Notes: generated by a model not told the origin, from the sequence alone. Positions 50,257 to 62,869 are shown, counted from the first letter of the stretch. The stretch: DNA of 64,000 nucleotides from Thermohalobaculum sp039184865 (GCA_039184865.1 JBCDAV010000001.1:227241-291240); one strand, 5' to 3'. Numbers and translations are program-made.

Positions 50257-52167
50257 ATGGGCGAGCACTTCAACTTCGGGACGCTGGCGGACAAGGCGCT
50301 GGTCGAGGAGATGTCGTTTGACGAGCGCCGGCCTTACGACACGGTCTATCAGGCGCTGGCGACGACGGCCGGGCGCGTGCCGGACCGCCCGGCGATCAGC
50401 TTCCAGATCAAATCCGGGCCGAAGGATCCGGCCGAGACGCTGAGCTGGGGCGACCTGCACCGCAAGGTGACGCAGGCGGCCAATCTGTTCCGCAGGCTCG
50501 GCGTCGGTCCAGACGACACCGTCGCCTACATGCTGCCGAACTGCAACGAGGCCGCTATTGCGCTCGCCGGTGGTGCCACGGCCGGAATTGTCAATCCGAT
50601 CAATCCGTTGCTCGAACCGGAGCAGATCGGGCACATCCTTGCCGAGACCGGCGCGAAGGTGCTGGTGACGCTGGCCTCGATGCCAAAGACCGATGTCGCC
50701 CAGAAGGCGCACCGGGCGGCGGCGCTGGCACCTTCGGTGAAGACGATCCTCGAGGTCGATCTCAAGCGCTACCTGACACCGCCGCTGTCCTGGTTGGTGC
50801 CGCTGCTGCGCCCGAAGCTGTCTCCGGTGCCCTCTGCCAAGGTGATGAACTTCAACGACGCCATCGCCGGCGAGGACAGCTCGAAACTGAGTTTCGAGGA
50901 AGAGGGCGGGATCGAGAAGATCTCGGCTTATTTCCACACCGGCGGCACGACGGGCATGCCCAAGATCGCGCAGCACAAGCAGCGGGGCATGCTCTACAAC
51001 GGCGTCGGGCCCTGTCTCTCGCTGATTGACGAGAACTCGGTTCTGCTTTGCCCGCTGCCGATGTTCCACGTCATGGCGGCTTATCCGATGTTCATGTCGT
51101 GCCTCTGCTCCGGCGCGCACCTGATAATGCCGACGCCGCAGGGCTATCGCGGCGACGGCGTGATGGACAACTTCTGGAAGCTCTGCGAGCGCTGGAAGGT
51201 GACCTTCATGGTCACGGTGCCGACGGCGGCCTCGGCCCTGATGCAGCGCCCGGTCGATGCCGACATGTCGACGGTGCAGTATGCGTTCTGTGGGTCGGCG
51301 CCGCTGCCGGTCGAGCTGTTCAAGCAGTTCGAGAAGGCGACCGGCGTGATGATCCTCGAGGGCTACGGGATGACCGAGGCGACCTGTGTCGTGTCCGTCA
51401 ATCCGCCGCACGGCGAGAAGAAGATCGGCTCGGTCGGTCTGCCGTTTCCGTACACGGACGTGAAGATCCTGCATTGCGACGAGAATGGCGGCATCACCAA
51501 GGAGTGCGGCACCGACGAGATCGGCGAGATCTGCGTGCTGAACCCGGGCGTGATGCCGGGCTATCGCGAGGCCGACCGCAATGCCGGGCTGTTCGCGGGC
51601 AACGAACGCTATCTCCGCACCGGAGACCTCGGACGGATCGATGCCGACGGCTATCTCTGGATCACCGGACGGGCCAAGGACCTGATCATCCGGGGCGGGC
51701 ACAATATCGACCCCGCCGTGATCGAGGAGGCGCTGGCAGGTCATCCGGACGTCGCGTTTGTCGGTGCCATCGGCCAGCCCGACGCCCACGCGGGCGAGAT
51801 CCCGTGCGCCTATGTCGAGTTGATCGACGGCGCATCCACAAGCAACGACGCGCTCACGGAGTATGCTGCCGAGCACATCTCAGAACGCGCGGCGATCCCG
51901 AAGCATGTCGAGGTGCTGGACGAACTGCCGAAGACCGCGGTCGGCAAGGTCTTCAAGCCCGACCTGCGCAAGCGCGCCATCGAGCGCGTCTACGGTGCTG
52001 CCCTGCGGGAGGCCGGGATCGAATCCGAGATCGAGGTGCAGGAGGACAAGACGCGCGGTCTGGTCGCCACGGTGGTGCCGAAGACGCCGGGCGCGGACGA
52101 GGCGGCGATCGGCAAGGTTCTGGGCACCTTCCCGCGTCCGTGGCAGATGGGGTTGAACGACGGCTGA
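50257..52167 (+). CDS. Acyl-CoA synthetase (AMP-forming)
   Basis: A 636-residue adenylate-forming enzyme. The phosphate loop is YFHTGGTTGMPKIAQH. LEGYGMTEATCVVSVNPP is the adenine motif, RTGDLGRIDADGYLWITGR the hinge motif, and LPKTAVGKVFKPDLRKRAIE carries the C-terminal catalytic lysine. It is long, with a C-terminal extension of about 60 residues after the usual end. It activates a fatty or aromatic acid as the CoA thioester. It stands alone, divergent from the RTX gene, but could supply the acyl-CoA cluster at 20943-35703. Confidence 0.92.
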   Translation: MGEHFNFGTLADKALVEEMSFDERRPYDTVYQALATTAGRVPDRPAISFQIKSGPKDPAETLSWGDLHRKVTQAANLFRRLGVGPDDTVAYMLPNCNEAAIALAGGATAGIVNPINPLLEPEQIGHILAETGAKVLVTLASMPKTDVAQKAHRAAALAPSVKTILEVDLKRYLTPPLSWLVPLLRPKLSPVPSAKVMNFNDAIAGEDSSKLSFEEEGGIEKISAYFHTGGTTGMPKIAQHKQRGMLYNGVGPCLSLIDENSVLLCPLPMFHVMAAYPMFMSCLCSGAHLIMPTPQGYRGDGVMDNFWKLCERWKVTFMVTVPTAASALMQRPVDADMSTVQYAFCGSAPLPVELFKQFEKATGVMILEGYGMTEATCVVSVNPPHGEKKIGSVGLPFPYTDVKILHCDENGGITKECGTDEIGEICVLNPGVMPGYREADRNAGLFAGNERYLRTGDLGRIDADGYLWITGRAKDLIIRGGHNIDPAVIEEALAGHPDVAFVGAIGQPDAHAGEIPCAYVELIDGASTSNDALTEYAAEHISERAAIPKHVEVLDELPKTAVGKVFKPDLRKRAIERVYGAALREAGIESEIEVQEDKTRGLVATVVPKTPGADEAAIGKVLGTFPRPWQMGLNDG

Positions 52168-52178
52168 CCCGATGCCGG

Positions 52179-52197
52179 GGCGGATGAGCAATCCGCC
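52179..52197. terminator. Hairpin between convergent genes
   Basis: GGCGGAT (52179-52185) and ATCCGCC (52191-52197) pair around GAGCA, 12 bp after the synthetase stop and 33 bp from the stop of the minus-strand gene. No T-run; a weak bidirectional terminator. Confidence 0.45.
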
Positions 52198-52229
52198 TCG
52201 CGGCCACGCGTCTGGCGCGCGCGATGCCC

Positions 52230-52841
52230 TTAGAACTGGGTGACCTGCGCGCCTTTCAGGTGCATCAGCCCGTTCACCGAGATGATCGGACTGGAAACAA
52301 CCGTGTATTGGCCGCCAACCTTCACGAACACCACGTAAGTTCCGTAGCTCAGGTCACCCGAGAAGGCGATGCCCGCTTTCTGGTTGCTCTTCAGCAGGCC
52401 CTGGAAGATCTTGTTCGTGCTGTCACCCGGGTCGTAATCGCTGGGCTTGATGCGCACGACCTCGGTGCCCTTGATGCTAGCGTGGCCGATCGGCAGGTAC
52501 TTGCTGTCGCCGTCGTGGTAGAAATAGTAATCGGTGCCGAGTTCGCTGACGATCAGGCTGCACCCGTTCACGCCGCCGGTCATCACGATCGTGCCATTGG
52601 GCGCGTTCTTCGGCACCTTCACCCAGGTGAAGCTGCGCTGCAGCCACGGGAAGAAGTAGTCGGTTCCCGCCCCGGACTTTGCCTCGAGATCGGTGATGCC
52701 GCCACCGGCATCGGATTCGCTGATCTGGCAGTTCCCGCCCTGCTGGACGCCGCTGAACGAGCCGGACTTCGGACCGGTACGTAAACCGCCGGATTGCACA
52801 ACTGACAATGGATTTAGTCGCAGTTTCGCGATTACGGACAT
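52230..52841 (-). CDS. Small protein with GCS...YH motif, CNF-like deamidase candidate
   Basis: A 203-residue protein starting MSVIAKLRLNPLSVVQSGG. No signal peptide, and a glycine-rich N-terminus. The notable part is TIVMTGGVNGCSLIVSE followed by DYYFYHDGD: Cys94 and His109 are 15 residues apart. The 312-residue protein at 57655 has the same spacing and shares F-[LF]-P-W before it, T six residues before the Cys, G-C-S and Y-H-x-G. CNF1-type toxins use a Cys/His pair with, as I recall, the same spacing (Cys866, His881). A short beta-rich C-terminus (TYVVFVKVGGQYTVVSS) follows. I read it as a candidate cysteine-dependent deamidase or transglutaminase-like protein; function unproven. It has a long AT-rich upstream region of its own. 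Confidence 0.7.
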   Translation of the reverse strand: MSVIAKLRLNPLSVVQSGGLRTGPKSGSFSGVQQGGNCQISESDAGGGITDLEAKSGAGTDYFFPWLQRSFTWVKVPKNAPNGTIVMTGGVNGCSLIVSELGTDYYFYHDGDSKYLPIGHASIKGTEVVRIKPSDYDPGDSTNKIFQGLLKSNQKAGIAFSGDLSYGTYVVFVKVGGQYTVVSSPIISVNGLMHLKGAQVTQF

Positions 52842-53509
52842 CGTGATCTCCAATCATTGCGTAAAATAAATCTTCAATACGGTATGCGACCATGAACGCG
52901 CAGAGATTGCAAGTTGAGGCAGCGCTTTTGCGGATCGGGTCAATTTTCACGAAATTTTAAGTACAGGGGCTTAGAAAGCCGCCTGCTAGCCGGGGCCCAT
53001 CAAGCCCCGAAGTTCGATCGGACGAGCACGCGGCCACGGCAGGACGGCAGCTCCCGATGTCGTGGCCCTGTGCAGAAGACCTGCGGCGGCGCCGCCATAC
53101 TGCGATCCCGACGCGGATCAGCGATATGACCTTTGAGGACAAGCCGGGCCGATTGGCCCCGCGTTCTCCCATCCCGAGAAACAGCACAGCGCATGTCCCG
53201 CCGGCACTGTCCGGCGCGTGGACGTGGGCGTGCAACTGTTCGACTCGCGCTGAACCGTCACCAACCTGATCCGGGACCGCCGCGTTTGCCTGCTTTGCCG
53301 GCCACGCGATCACCCCACAAAAAAGGGGCGGCCGAAAAGCCGCCCCTTGAGGTCCGTGTTATCAGGCTTCTCTTAGGGACCTTTACTGCCCGAGGTTTCG
53401 CCTGCGGCCTGATCTCTGGTTCGGAGTGGCCCCGCCGTCATTGCGGCAGGGCCGTCCCTCGTCGTTCTTGTGAGCCTTGCGGAGCGCCACGAAGTGCGTC
53501 CTTGCTTCG
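52842..53509. other. 668-bp non-coding region with the nrdJ terminator
   Basis: No credible gene seen; short open frames here lack ribosome sites and family-like composition. The right half holds an intrinsic terminator (53317-53348) and an imperfect GC-rich hairpin near 53428-53452 on the minus strand. The left part (52850-52980) is AT-rich for this genome and probably contains the promoter of the small protein gene at 52841. Confidence 0.5.
53317..53348 (-). terminator. Rho-independent terminator of nrdJ
   Basis: On the minus strand the stem AAGGGGCGGC / GCCGCCCCTT (53323-53332 with 53339-53348, loop CGAAAA complement) is followed by six T residues (complement of A at 53319-53324). It lies about 160 bp after the nrdJ stop and is the only strong minus-strand intrinsic terminator in this part. 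Confidence 0.75.
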
Positions 53510-57190
<3,681 letters not shown>

Positions 57191-57654
57191 TCGTCTAGTC
57201 CCTTTTCGGCCGGTTTTCCCCCGGCGACTCCTTCTCCCCGCGGCGAACTTTCATCCGCCGTTCCGGGCGTCACCGACGCCCGGGGGTCGTGCATTTCAGT
57301 GTTCTCGATCCGAAAGGTCGGATCCCCCAGATGCTGCCGCACACACTATATCTTGTGTGTTTCGTGCGGAGCGACGCCAACTTTATGACAGTTTGGATTC
57401 CGGTCAACGCTTTTTTGAATCGATATCGCTAGATTTTGTGGTTGACCTTTCGGCGAAAGCTATTTCTGGGAGAACGAACTGGGAACATAACAGAACGCCG
57501 GGTCGGGGTCGAGCAAATCGACAAATCTACCGCGCCGGGCTACTGTTTCCCGGCGAGCACATTCATTTCTTTTGCGGCCCGTCATTATTCGTCCGGGCGA
57601 CCATCCAAGGGTTTCACCGCTCGCCCATCGATATGGATTTAAAGGGGTTCTGTT
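57191..57654. other. 464-bp divergent region between nrdJ and the LSGC gene
   Basis: Contains the NrdR box and, on the nrdJ side, two perfect hairpin sequences: CCGGGCGTC-ACC-GACGCCCGG (57263-57283) and GATCCGA-AAGG-TCGGATC (57307-57324). These would be in the nrdJ leader and could affect its translation. I looked for the B12-box of a cobalamin riboswitch (GCCACTG-type) and did not see one. The 57360-57650 half is AT-richer and probably holds the promoter of the 57655 gene, which has an AAAGGGG ribosome site. Confidence 0.55.
57343..57358 (-). promoter_or_regulatory. NrdR box upstream of nrdJ
   Basis: ACACTATATCTTGTGT matches the known NrdR consensus (ACACWATATATWGTGT) at all but one central position and is nearly palindromic. 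It lies 153 bp upstream of the nrdJ ATG. NrdR represses ribonucleotide reductase genes. NrdR sites normally come in pairs; I see only a poor second match near 57377-57395. The nrdR gene is not in the window. Confidence 0.85.
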
Positions 57655-58593
57655 ATGCCACTTTCAACTGAACTGACTGCACTGCGCGATGGACCGATCG
57701 ACTTCCTGCGGGAGAACTGGATCACGCCGGGCTCGGGATACACCATGCACGCGCCGGCCGGGCCACAGGCCTACATCGCGCTTGAACGGGTGTTCACCGG
57801 CGATGTCACCACGATCGATTCGACGCTGAGGCTGACGAACAATCGCGACAAGATCGGATATGCGCGGCTGGTCCCGGCGACTCCCGGGAAGATGACGCTT
57901 GAATACCGGTCGCACAGACAGCTCGCCAATCATGAGCGTGGCGATTACCTGCCGACATGGTTTCTGCCCTGGTACTCGGATCACGTTACCAAGATGAAGA
58001 TCCTGCAGCGCGGATTGTTGCCGCCGAACGTGCCCGATCCTGATATCTTTTTCACCTCCGCGCTGAGCGGGTGCTCGGTCTTCATCGAAGGTCCGCCGAA
58101 TGCACCGACGGTCTACCATGGTGGCTTCTCTGATGTCCGCGACTTCACGGTAAATCCGCGCGTGATCGACCCACTGACGGGGGTCGAGGCCGACAGCATC
58201 ACGCATTGGCGCGTCCTCTTTCAACAGATGGCACCGGGTGCCGTTGGTGTCGGCGAGGCCAACAAGGCGCAGTACATGAATCAGGGTGGTCGTGAGACCG
58301 ATGACGTGCGGGCCTACAAGCGGTTTCTTGCGGCGGAGCATCAGAACGAGATGCGGATCGAGGAGATGACCTCGGAGGGAATGGTGTTCGGCACGCGGGA
58401 TGCGCAGGGAGACTGGTCGTTCTTTCTGCAAGAGTCGGTGACCGTGACCATCTACACGCTCAGGAAGCGCAAGATCCGGCGAACTCTGATCGATAGCGAG
58501 CGTCGCACCTATACGCGACCGATGATGATCCGGCAGATCTATCCCACGGGCGGTGCGACCTGGGGCACGTGGAACCTGACCCGGCTGTTCTGA
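57655..58593 (+). CDS. LSGC-motif protein, CNF1/BLF1-like glutamine deamidase candidate
   Basis: A 312-residue protein starting MPLSTELTALRDGPIDFLRE, no signal peptide. It contains FFTSALSGCSVFIEG followed by TVYHGG: LSGC at 137-140, Cys140 and His155. The Leu-Ser/Thr-Gly-Cys box with a histidine downstream is the hallmark of CNF1 and BLF1 deamidases, and the 15-residue Cys-His distance equals CNF1 as I recall it. Flanking FLPW (103-106) and beta-rich GDWSFFLQESVTVTIYTL fit the fold. No delivery domain is fused, so an effector, an internal modifying enzyme or a housekeeping deamidase are all open. A related smaller protein is encoded at 52230. Convergent with the 928-residue gene. Confidence 0.72.
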   Translation: MPLSTELTALRDGPIDFLRENWITPGSGYTMHAPAGPQAYIALERVFTGDVTTIDSTLRLTNNRDKIGYARLVPATPGKMTLEYRSHRQLANHERGDYLPTWFLPWYSDHVTKMKILQRGLLPPNVPDPDIFFTSALSGCSVFIEGPPNAPTVYHGGFSDVRDFTVNPRVIDPLTGVEADSITHWRVLFQQMAPGAVGVGEANKAQYMNQGGRETDDVRAYKRFLAAEHQNEMRIEEMTSEGMVFGTRDAQGDWSFFLQESVTVTIYTLRKRKIRRTLIDSERRTYTRPMMIRQIYPTGGATWGTWNLTRLF

Positions 58594-58613
58594 AGACCCG
58601 GGCGATGCGCGGC

Positions 58614-61400
58614 TCAGCCGCCGAGGCGTTGAGCCAGGGTTCGCCCGATGGAGTTCGACGGCCCGGCGCCTTCGTTCAGTTGCGCTGAATCGCACCCGGC
58701 GCCGCGCAGGATGACGGAAAGCGCGATGGCGGAGTCAAAGTACTGCCCGCCGCCGACCTGATCCGGCGCGTTGGGATCGAACAATCCGGCCGACAGGCTG
58801 CGCAGGTAGTCGCGCCCGCGTTCCATCAGGGGCTCATCCGGCAGGCCGCCCATCAGCGGGGCGCGGTTGTGGAAGAACCCGGCCGGTGTCCCATCGAACA
58901 ACGGAACCTCGTTTTCGAGCAGCGCGATGCGGTCGGGTGCGACGCGCATTCTTACCCGCAGCAGACGAATCCGGTCGTTCAGCCAAGCGGTCGTGTAATC
59001 GTCGCCCAACTGGGCCCGCTTGCGACCGTCCGGATCGTTCGCGGCACCGCACCAGTTCTGGACCTGAAGGATCTCGTGGACGCCGACCACTTCGGTCGAG
59101 CGAATGCCGCCCGCTAGATCCTCGGACACGATGCCGAGCCACGGGTCGCCGAGGCGGGGATGCGAGTCGATGCGCGGGTCATCGAAGTAGAGATAGAGCA
59201 GGTCGCGTTCGACAGCCGGTCCGGCGAGCGCTTCCGGCACGGGATCGAGCGGGCGGCGCGGCCGCGGTTGCGGATCGCCGATGGCCGCAAGGACCAGCGG
59301 ACTCGCCGCGACGCCGTTGACGTTCGCGAGGTTGCCGCCGAGTTCCGGCAGATCGAGGCCGGGCGCATCGGCGCCGCGCAGTTGACCGTCGAGGACAGGG
59401 AGTACGCTCATGGCCAGCGCCGCGTCCTGCGTCACGGTGATCCCGCGGTCCTGAAGGTCTCCCGTGGCGGTTATCCTGCCGCTGTCGAGCGCGGCGAGGC
59501 GCGTGGTCTGCGTATTGGGCGTTGCTGCCGGACGACCCGCACCGGTGGCGGCGCGATCCAGCAGATCGCTTTGATCGAGCATCCAGACGTCTTCCCCGGC
59601 CCTGACCGATGCGATCAGCAGAAGGTCGGGGCTGCGGCTGCCACTGACCTGTGCCGGAAGTCTGCCCGCTTCGGCGCGGCCCGATGCGGTCGATACGATC
59701 CAGTCGGCCCGGTCACGCGGTTCCGGTTGCGCCGAGCCGCCCTTGAGAACCGCAAGGGAGGCCGTCAGGGGCGGGCTCGTCGTCCGGGTCGCCGCACTGT
59801 CGATGTCTGCGGCGGGCTGCATCCTTTGCAGATCGGCCCGGGCTTGCGGCGCGCCGGTTTGCGCACCGATGAGCCCGGCCAGCGCGAGCCTTGTGTCCAG
59901 CGACGGTGTTCCCGCGTCGTCGATCCACGTGGCGTCCGAGGCCTGGATCGCGGAATACAGGTTCAGCGCCGGGCTGAGGCGTTCGGCGGGACGCGCCGGG
60001 TCGGCGCGCGCAAGGTCGGGGCCGCGCGACAACGGACCCGTCAAGCCATGGCGCGACACTGGTGCGCTCGCTGCGGGTGCGCGGTCGTCGAGGATCAGAG
60101 CCATCTCGAATGCGCCGATGGTGTCGGGCTCGCTTGACGGCTGCTCAGACCGGATTTTTTGCGAGGCGGCACCGGCCAAGGACGCCGCAGCCAGGGTCGG
60201 CGTATCCGGGCGGGGTTGAGACGCAAGGCTTTCCGGGCTGATCTCTGCCAGACGCAGCCCGTCTTCGCCGGGTTGTGCGGCGGCGACAGGTGCGGATGTC
60301 GAGGCATCTGCCAGCAGCAGGTCCGCGCGCTCGATCGCATCGGGTTTGTCGCGAAGCGCCTCGGCGAGCGCCGGATCACCCGGACTGGCCTCGGTTAAAA
60401 GCGCAGCGCGGACGGTTCTCGCCAGACGAGCGACCGGCAGGGCTTCCGCGTCTTCCAGCGGCAGATCGATCTCGTCGCCCGGCGCGGTTCCGGGATTGAC
60501 CCGCCCCCAGCCGCGCACGGTCACCCCGTGGGGCACGATCACCTGATCGAACTGCGCAAGTGCTGTGACAGGGGCATTGAGATCCGGTGCGGACGCGGTC
60601 TCGGTCGGACCGACGGCAACGCCCGAGAGTATGATGGCCTGAGGCTCGGGGGCGGGCTGCGGCGTTCTGGAGAGCGGCGCATCCGACCAGTCGAACAGTC
60701 CCGCGATTTGACCGGCGGTGGAGTCGAACTCGAGATCCGACGGATCTTTCGGCTGATAGAACAGCGCCAGCGCCGAGATACCGATCCAGCTTGCCGCGAC
60801 CAGCCGCACCGTCCGGCGCGGCCATTTGCCGGCCTCCGGCGCGTAGAGATAGTAGATCAGCGCGCCGAACGCGACGCACCCTGCGGCCATCGCGATCAGC
60901 ACGGCGGTCGATGCGTGCTGGCCGACATAGCTCAGGATCGGGAGCAGCGCGAAACAGGCGAGCACGTACAGCGCGATGGCGAGAACCGGCTTGCCCCAGT
61001 TCGTCACGAATTCTGAGCCCGATGGCGCTTCGGGCGCGCGGCTGCGCTGGATCGGCTCGATGGCATCGGCAAGGACGCCCGAGGACCATTTTTCCTTCTC
61101 GACGGCGATCAGAGCCTTCTGTTCGGCGCGGTTCTGCTGCTCGAGGGCGGCTTCGTCGATGTGCAGGATGTAGAGCGGATCGCCTGCCGTGACCCGGTCG
61201 CCGGTCGCGATCAGGGGCAGGATCCGGCCCGAGCGCGGGGCCCGCACAAGGTGGTCGCGGCGCCGGTGAACGAGCGTCAGCACCGGGTTGCCGGCCTGCA
61301 CGCGCGCGCCCGGGTCCAGGTGGATCTTGCCCACCTCGGCCGATCTGAGCCGGGGATTGTCCGGCATCCTGATCGTCAGTTTTCGCCCTTGAACGCCCAT
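58614..61400 (-). CDS. Membrane protein with N-terminal lipoyl-like domain, 928 residues
   Basis: Residues about 10-82 form a biotinyl/lipoyl-type beta sandwich (DPGARVQAGNPVLTLV, then VRAPRSGRILPLIATGDRV) of the kind in HlyD adaptors and carrier proteins, but without the M-K-M lysine hairpin. Three membrane helices follow (about 138-158, 164-186, 197-216), then some 480 residues of low-complexity Ala/Pro/Asp/Arg sequence. A folded C-terminal domain (about the last 200) includes LLYLYFDDPRIDSHPRLGDP, LQVQNWCGAAND and a final RGAGCDSAQLNEGAG. I do not recognise the C-terminal domain. It may be a scaffold or envelope assembly protein. Convergent with the LSGC gene 20 bp away; followed on its 5' side by the acetyltransferase gene 55 bp upstream. 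Confidence 0.75.
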   Translation of the reverse strand: MGVQGRKLTIRMPDNPRLRSAEVGKIHLDPGARVQAGNPVLTLVHRRRDHLVRAPRSGRILPLIATGDRVTAGDPLYILHIDEAALEQQNRAEQKALIAVEKEKWSSGVLADAIEPIQRSRAPEAPSGSEFVTNWGKPVLAIALYVLACFALLPILSYVGQHASTAVLIAMAAGCVAFGALIYYLYAPEAGKWPRRTVRLVAASWIGISALALFYQPKDPSDLEFDSTAGQIAGLFDWSDAPLSRTPQPAPEPQAIILSGVAVGPTETASAPDLNAPVTALAQFDQVIVPHGVTVRGWGRVNPGTAPGDEIDLPLEDAEALPVARLARTVRAALLTEASPGDPALAEALRDKPDAIERADLLLADASTSAPVAAAQPGEDGLRLAEISPESLASQPRPDTPTLAAASLAGAASQKIRSEQPSSEPDTIGAFEMALILDDRAPAASAPVSRHGLTGPLSRGPDLARADPARPAERLSPALNLYSAIQASDATWIDDAGTPSLDTRLALAGLIGAQTGAPQARADLQRMQPAADIDSAATRTTSPPLTASLAVLKGGSAQPEPRDRADWIVSTASGRAEAGRLPAQVSGSRSPDLLLIASVRAGEDVWMLDQSDLLDRAATGAGRPAATPNTQTTRLAALDSGRITATGDLQDRGITVTQDAALAMSVLPVLDGQLRGADAPGLDLPELGGNLANVNGVAASPLVLAAIGDPQPRPRRPLDPVPEALAGPAVERDLLYLYFDDPRIDSHPRLGDPWLGIVSEDLAGGIRSTEVVGVHEILQVQNWCGAANDPDGRKRAQLGDDYTTAWLNDRIRLLRVRMRVAPDRIALLENEVPLFDGTPAGFFHNRAPLMGGLPDEPLMERGRDYLRSLSAGLFDPNAPDQVGGGQYFDSAIALSVILRGAGCDSAQLNEGAGPSNSIGRTLAQRLGG

Positions 61401-61455
61401 AGTCCGGTTTGTCCTGCTCGTTTTGTCCGGTGGCCGCTTTCTGCTTCGTCTTTTG

Positions 61456-62013
61456 TTATTCCCTTGGTCGCGCTTGCGTCAGCTTGCGCCTGTGGGTTTC
61501 GCGCCGGACCGGTTCGAAGCCGACGCGCTGGTAGAGTCCGATCGCCCGCGGATGGTCGAGCGTGTTGGTGTTCACGGTCATGCGTTCCGTACCCGGCAGA
61601 GCCCAGCCCGTATCGACCGCCGTGGCGAGAAACCAATGCCCGAGCCGCCGCCCGACGGCCTGCGGAACCAGCCCGAAATAGGCCAGATCGCACGTCCCTT
61701 CCTGGGACTGATCGAGCATGAAGAAGCCTCCCGGCCATCCATCCAGCATCAGTGTGTATAACAGAACCGATGGATTTCCGACAAATCTTTCAAGATCTTC
61801 GCGCGACCGGTCGAGCCAGTCGGTCCATTCGTGGTCGGCGCCGACGGTGCGATAGAGATAGAGAAAGTAATCGGGCGGCGGATCGTCGGCGCGCAGGAGC
61901 GCTGTCTGCGCGTTGGCGGGCCGGGCCGGCACAGGCGCCGTCGGCCGCTGCGACATCTCCAGAAAGGTGACGACGTATTCGATCTCGTCGCCCGGCTGAT
62001 GGGCTGTCGTCAT
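61456..62013 (-). CDS. GNAT-family acetyltransferase
   Basis: A 185-residue protein. The start at 62013 is chosen (4 bp after the sulfurtransferase stop); an earlier ATG at 62076 would overlap that gene. The acetyl-CoA-binding strand is DLAYFGLVPQAVGRRLGHWF, with the R/Q-x-x-G-x-G/A-type loop as QAVGRRLG, followed by VNTNTLDHPRAIGLYQRVGF, the classical GNAT end. A proline-rich N-terminal segment precedes it. Acceptor unknown. Probably co-transcribed with the sulfurtransferase gene. Confidence 0.85.
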   Translation of the reverse strand: MTTAHQPGDEIEYVVTFLEMSQRPTAPVPARPANAQTALLRADDPPPDYFLYLYRTVGADHEWTDWLDRSREDLERFVGNPSVLLYTLMLDGWPGGFFMLDQSQEGTCDLAYFGLVPQAVGRRLGHWFLATAVDTGWALPGTERMTVNTNTLDHPRAIGLYQRVGFEPVRRETHRRKLTQARPRE

Positions 62014-62017
62014 CGCC

Positions 62018-62869
62018 TCAGCCGGTCTCGACATCCAGATCGTCGTAGGCGCCCCATTCCACCCAGCTTCCGTCATAGACCGCGTTGCGGCTGTGCCCGA
62101 GCCGGTGCAGGGCGAGCGTGAGAATGCAGGCGGTCACGCCGGACCCGCAGGTCGTGGCGACGGGTTTGGTCAGGTCGACGCCCGCGGCCTCGAAAATCGC
62201 GCGGGTTTCCTCCGGCGATTTCATCGTCTGATCGTCGTTCAGAAGTTCGCGAAAGTGCACGTTGACCGATCCGGGGATGTGCCCCGAGCGCAGTCCCTTG
62301 CGCGGCTCGACCTCCTCGCCGCGAAACCGTCCGGGAGAGCGCGCATCGACGATCTGCTCGTCGCGCAGTTTCACGGCGCGGGCCATCTGGGTGACATCGC
62401 GCACCATCGAGGAATTGCGCCGGGCGGTGAAGTGACGCTCGCGCGGGTCGGGGTCGATGTCGTCGACCGGACGGCCCTCGGCGGTCCATTTTGGCAGGCC
62501 GCCGTCCAGCACGGCGACGTCCTCGTGCCCGAAGAGACGGAACATCCACCAGACGCGCGCGGCCGAGTAGATGCCCTGCTGGTCATAGACGACGACCCGG
62601 TGACCGTCGCCGATCCCCATCTTGCGGATGCGCGAGACGAACTTCTCGACCGGCGGCAGCATGTGCGGCAGCGGCGCGTGATCGTCGGAAATCTCGTCGA
62701 TGTCAAAGAAGCGCGCGCCGGGAATGTGGGCCTGATCGTAGAGCTCGCGGCCGTTGCGGCCGTCCGTCGGCAGGTACATTGAGCCATCCAGAATCCGCAC
62801 GTCCGGCGCGGTCAGCCGCTCGGCCAGCCAGTCGGTGGAAACAAGGAGTGTCGGATCGCTGCTCGGCAT
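62018..62869 (-). CDS. sseA: 3-Mercaptopyruvate/thiosulfate sulfurtransferase
   Basis: A 283-residue two-domain rhodanese. The N-terminal domain (about 1-140) is inactive; the C-terminal one carries the active loop VATTCGSGVTAC with Cys241. CGSGVT is the loop of mercaptopyruvate sulfurtransferases, so this is preferred over thiosulfate as donor. Other marks are HIPGARFFDIDEISD and PRKGLRSGHIPGSVNVHF. Cytoplasmic; moves sulfane sulfur from mercaptopyruvate to thiols or cyanide. The gene is followed after 4 bp by the acetyltransferase start. Confidence 0.92.
   Translation of the reverse strand: MPSSDPTLLVSTDWLAERLTAPDVRILDGSMYLPTDGRNGRELYDQAHIPGARFFDIDEISDDHAPLPHMLPPVEKFVSRIRKMGIGDGHRVVVYDQQGIYSAARVWWMFRLFGHEDVAVLDGGLPKWTAEGRPVDDIDPDPRERHFTARRNSSMVRDVTQMARAVKLRDEQIVDARSPGRFRGEEVEPRKGLRSGHIPGSVNVHFRELLNDDQTMKSPEETRAIFEAAGVDLTKPVATTCGSGVTACILTLALHRLGHSRNAVYDGSWVEWGAYDDLDVETG

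Noticed and set aside
57191..57342. Cobalamin riboswitch upstream of nrdJ
   Set aside because: No B12-box or matching arrangement found; only simple hairpins.
57436..57642. 68-codon frame before the LSGC gene
   Set aside because: Begins at a poor start with no ribosome site and lies in the probable promoter region.
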